Source of the DNA: Atriophallophorus winterbourni
Lineage: Eukaryota > Platyhelminthes > Trematoda > Plagiorchiida > Microphallidae
Direction of reading: 5' to 3'
Assembly (NCBI GenBank): GCA_013407085.1
Contig: JACCGJ010001620.1
Location: 62,001 to 126,000 of the forward strand
DNA length: 64,000 bases
Part shown: positions 62,807 through 64,000 of the stretch, one piece after another
Position numbering within the stretch: the first letter of the stretch is position 1
How the letters are laid out: every line of letters starts with the position of its first letter
The notes under the pieces: generated by a model
The model's input: only the letters and a program-made list of their open reading frames with translations
Databases searched by the model: none
Told to the model about the DNA's origin: nothing
Position numbers and translations under genes: made by a program

Positions 62807-63749
62807 ACGTCTTTCGAAGCTTCTTGTAGTTGGAATTCTTTGGTTATTATACCGCTTGTCTGTCCGTTTAACTCCGCCAAGAACGGTCTCAAGCCCATCT
62901 GAGAAAGGAGGGGGGTTGGGCTTAGGGCTAGCAAACCTATCCCGTAAAGACTACACTGCTACGGAAAGTATGACAACAGATCCGAAAATTCTACTCAATG
63001 GCTACAAAGGTGACGCGAACCTTACAAAAGGTCCCATGACGGATGTAGATGAAAGCCGAAAGGAAGTTTTCAGCCTGACGGCCGATCTCCTTGCGCCGAA
63101 AATAACGGTAACACTTGGTAGCTGGAACGTTCGAACGTTGTATCAAGCTGGCAAGCTGGCTCAAACCATACATGAGCTCAACAGGTATGATCTGAGTATA
63201 CTTGGAATATCCGAAGTGAGATGGTCCGGCTCTGGGCAGCGAAAGCTACATTGCGGTGAGACTATTATTTGGTCAGGAAGGCAAGATAACTTCCATCATA
63301 GTGGAGTCGCTCTGCTTGCAAGCAGAAAGACCAGCAGTACGATCATGCAATGGAAGTGTATAAACGAGCGACTCTTATATGCCAGACTAAACTCGAGCTT
63401 TTGCAAACTCTTGATTGTGGTAGCAAACGCTCCAAAAAAAGATGCAGTCCAAGAGGAGAAAGACAGGTTTTACGAAGCCATGCAACCAGTCTTGAGGGTC
63501 ATCCCAAAGCACGACCTACTGGTGGTAATGGGAGATTTTAACGCTAAAACCGGAACTGTAAATACGGGCAGGAAGCGTACCATGGGAGTGCATGGTGTTG
63601 GCCAACAGAATGATAATGGGGAGAGGCTACTTGACTTCTGCGAAGAGAACGATCTTGTGGTTGGAGGCACCCCATTCCCCCACAAAAACATATATAAAAT
63701 AACCTGGTCTTCTCCGGACGGCAGAACTGATAGTCAAATTGATCATTGA
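62790..63749 (+). CDS. RTE endonuclease frame, 319 codons
   Basis: Intact over most of the endonuclease. It ends with TGA directly after QIDH, about 45 bases before the SDH box, so a frameshift or stop separates the last catalytic motif. The first about 100 codons (SAKRLSKLLVVG..., GGGLGLGLANLSRKDY) match no domain and may be the usual short RTE leader region. Confidence 0.82.
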   Translation: MTSSAKRLSKLLVVGILWLLYRLSVRLTPPRTVSSPSEKGGGLGLGLANLSRKDYTATESMTTDPKILLNGYKGDANLTKGPMTDVDESRKEVFSLTADLLAPKITVTLGSWNVRTLYQAGKLAQTIHELNRYDLSILGISEVRWSGSGQRKLHCGETIIWSGRQDNFHHSGVALLASRKTSSTIMQWKCINERLLYARLNSSFCKLLIVVANAPKKDAVQEEKDRFYEAMQPVLRVIPKHDLLVVMGDFNAKTGTVNTGRKRTMGVHGVGQQNDNGERLLDFCEENDLVVGGTPFPHKNIYKITWSSPDGRTDSQIDH

Positions 63750-64000
63750 TGATAAATGGTAATGGAGGCGCTCGTTGAAATTTGTGAGGGTCATGCGTGG
63801 TGCCGATATTGGTAGCGATCATTTCCTGGTTGTGGGAAAAATTTGTTTGAAACTGAGAAGGCAAATATCGAAATTCAGCGCAGTCCACGGTTGAATGTGA
63901 ATAAGCTGAGCGATGACGCCACGAGTATAGCTTTTGACAACATCCTGAGAGAGGATATCAGCGCCCGGCCCAAGGATTCAATGACGATAGATATTTTCAA
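62790..64000 (+). mobile_element. RTE-like element, 5' part (endonuclease), runs off the window
   Basis: ATG at 62790 opens a 319-codon frame to 63749. After a Gly/Ser-rich leader come GSWNVRTLYQAGKLAQTI (63118-63170, endonuclease Asn), ILGISEVRWSGSGQRKL (catalytic Glu, 63200-63250), LVVMGDFNAKTG (63520-63555) and SPDGRTDSQIDH (63714-63747). A frameshift follows and 63795-63840 gives RGADIGSDHFLVVGK with the catalytic SDH. Order and motifs fit the N-terminal apurinic-like endonuclease of RTE elements. RT would lie beyond 64000. Local GC is higher than the surroundings. Confidence 0.88.

Overview
Eukaryotic, AT-rich, intron-containing DNA made almost entirely of decayed, nested retroelements around one duplicated host gene. 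Nothing prokaryotic is present (no operons, no Shine-Dalgarno pattern, no CRISPR). The mix of CR1-like and RTE-like non-LTR elements, Ty3/gypsy remnants, a Penelope-like element (PLE) with a GIY-YIG domain, hammerhead ribozymes (HHRs) and a divergent glycoside hydrolase family 27 (GH27) gene suggests a flatworm, probably a digenean trematode close to schistosomes. That placement is inference from element content.

Layout. 1-9137 (copy A) and 21851-37757 (copy B) are two versions of one segment. Each holds, left to right, a gypsy pol remnant (-), an RTE fragment (-), a CR1 element (-), a CR1 RT remnant (+) and a GH27 gene (-). Copy B keeps three in-frame GH27 exons with matching splice phases. 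Copy A has lost most of its N-terminal exon and is a pseudogene. Copy B alone carries a roughly 1 kb non-autonomous LTR element (27202-28194) and, in GH27 intron 1, a PLE terminal-repeat fragment followed by a nearly full CR1 element (33100-36878). Between the copies (9140-21850) lie CR1 and gypsy remnants, one CR1 nested in a gypsy element, and a tandem array with two hammerhead-like motifs. From 37727 to the end there are more CR1 and RTE fragments, a PLE (48740-50056), several PLE-type terminal repeats carrying HHRs, and the start of an RTE element (62790-64000).

Most notable is a set of ten or more self-cleaving-ribozyme-like motifs of the small type I hammerhead kind. They fall into at least four sequence variants. 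One is an apparently complete tandem dimer (46607-47049, 257-nt monomer) inserted inside an older PLE repeat. One is a complete single motif at 58077-58121. The others are in various stages of decay. The tandem dimers have the architecture known for animal retrozymes (small circular-RNA retroelements that depend on PLE machinery). The second notable item is the GH27 protein: the fold is recognisable and the reading frame is preserved in copy B, yet the substrate-binding Asp pair, the nucleophile Asp and the acid/base Asp are all replaced, so it is predicted to be a pseudoenzyme.

Several apparent reading frames here begin at non-ATG codons. Apart from GH27 in copy B, no host protein-coding gene could be supported.
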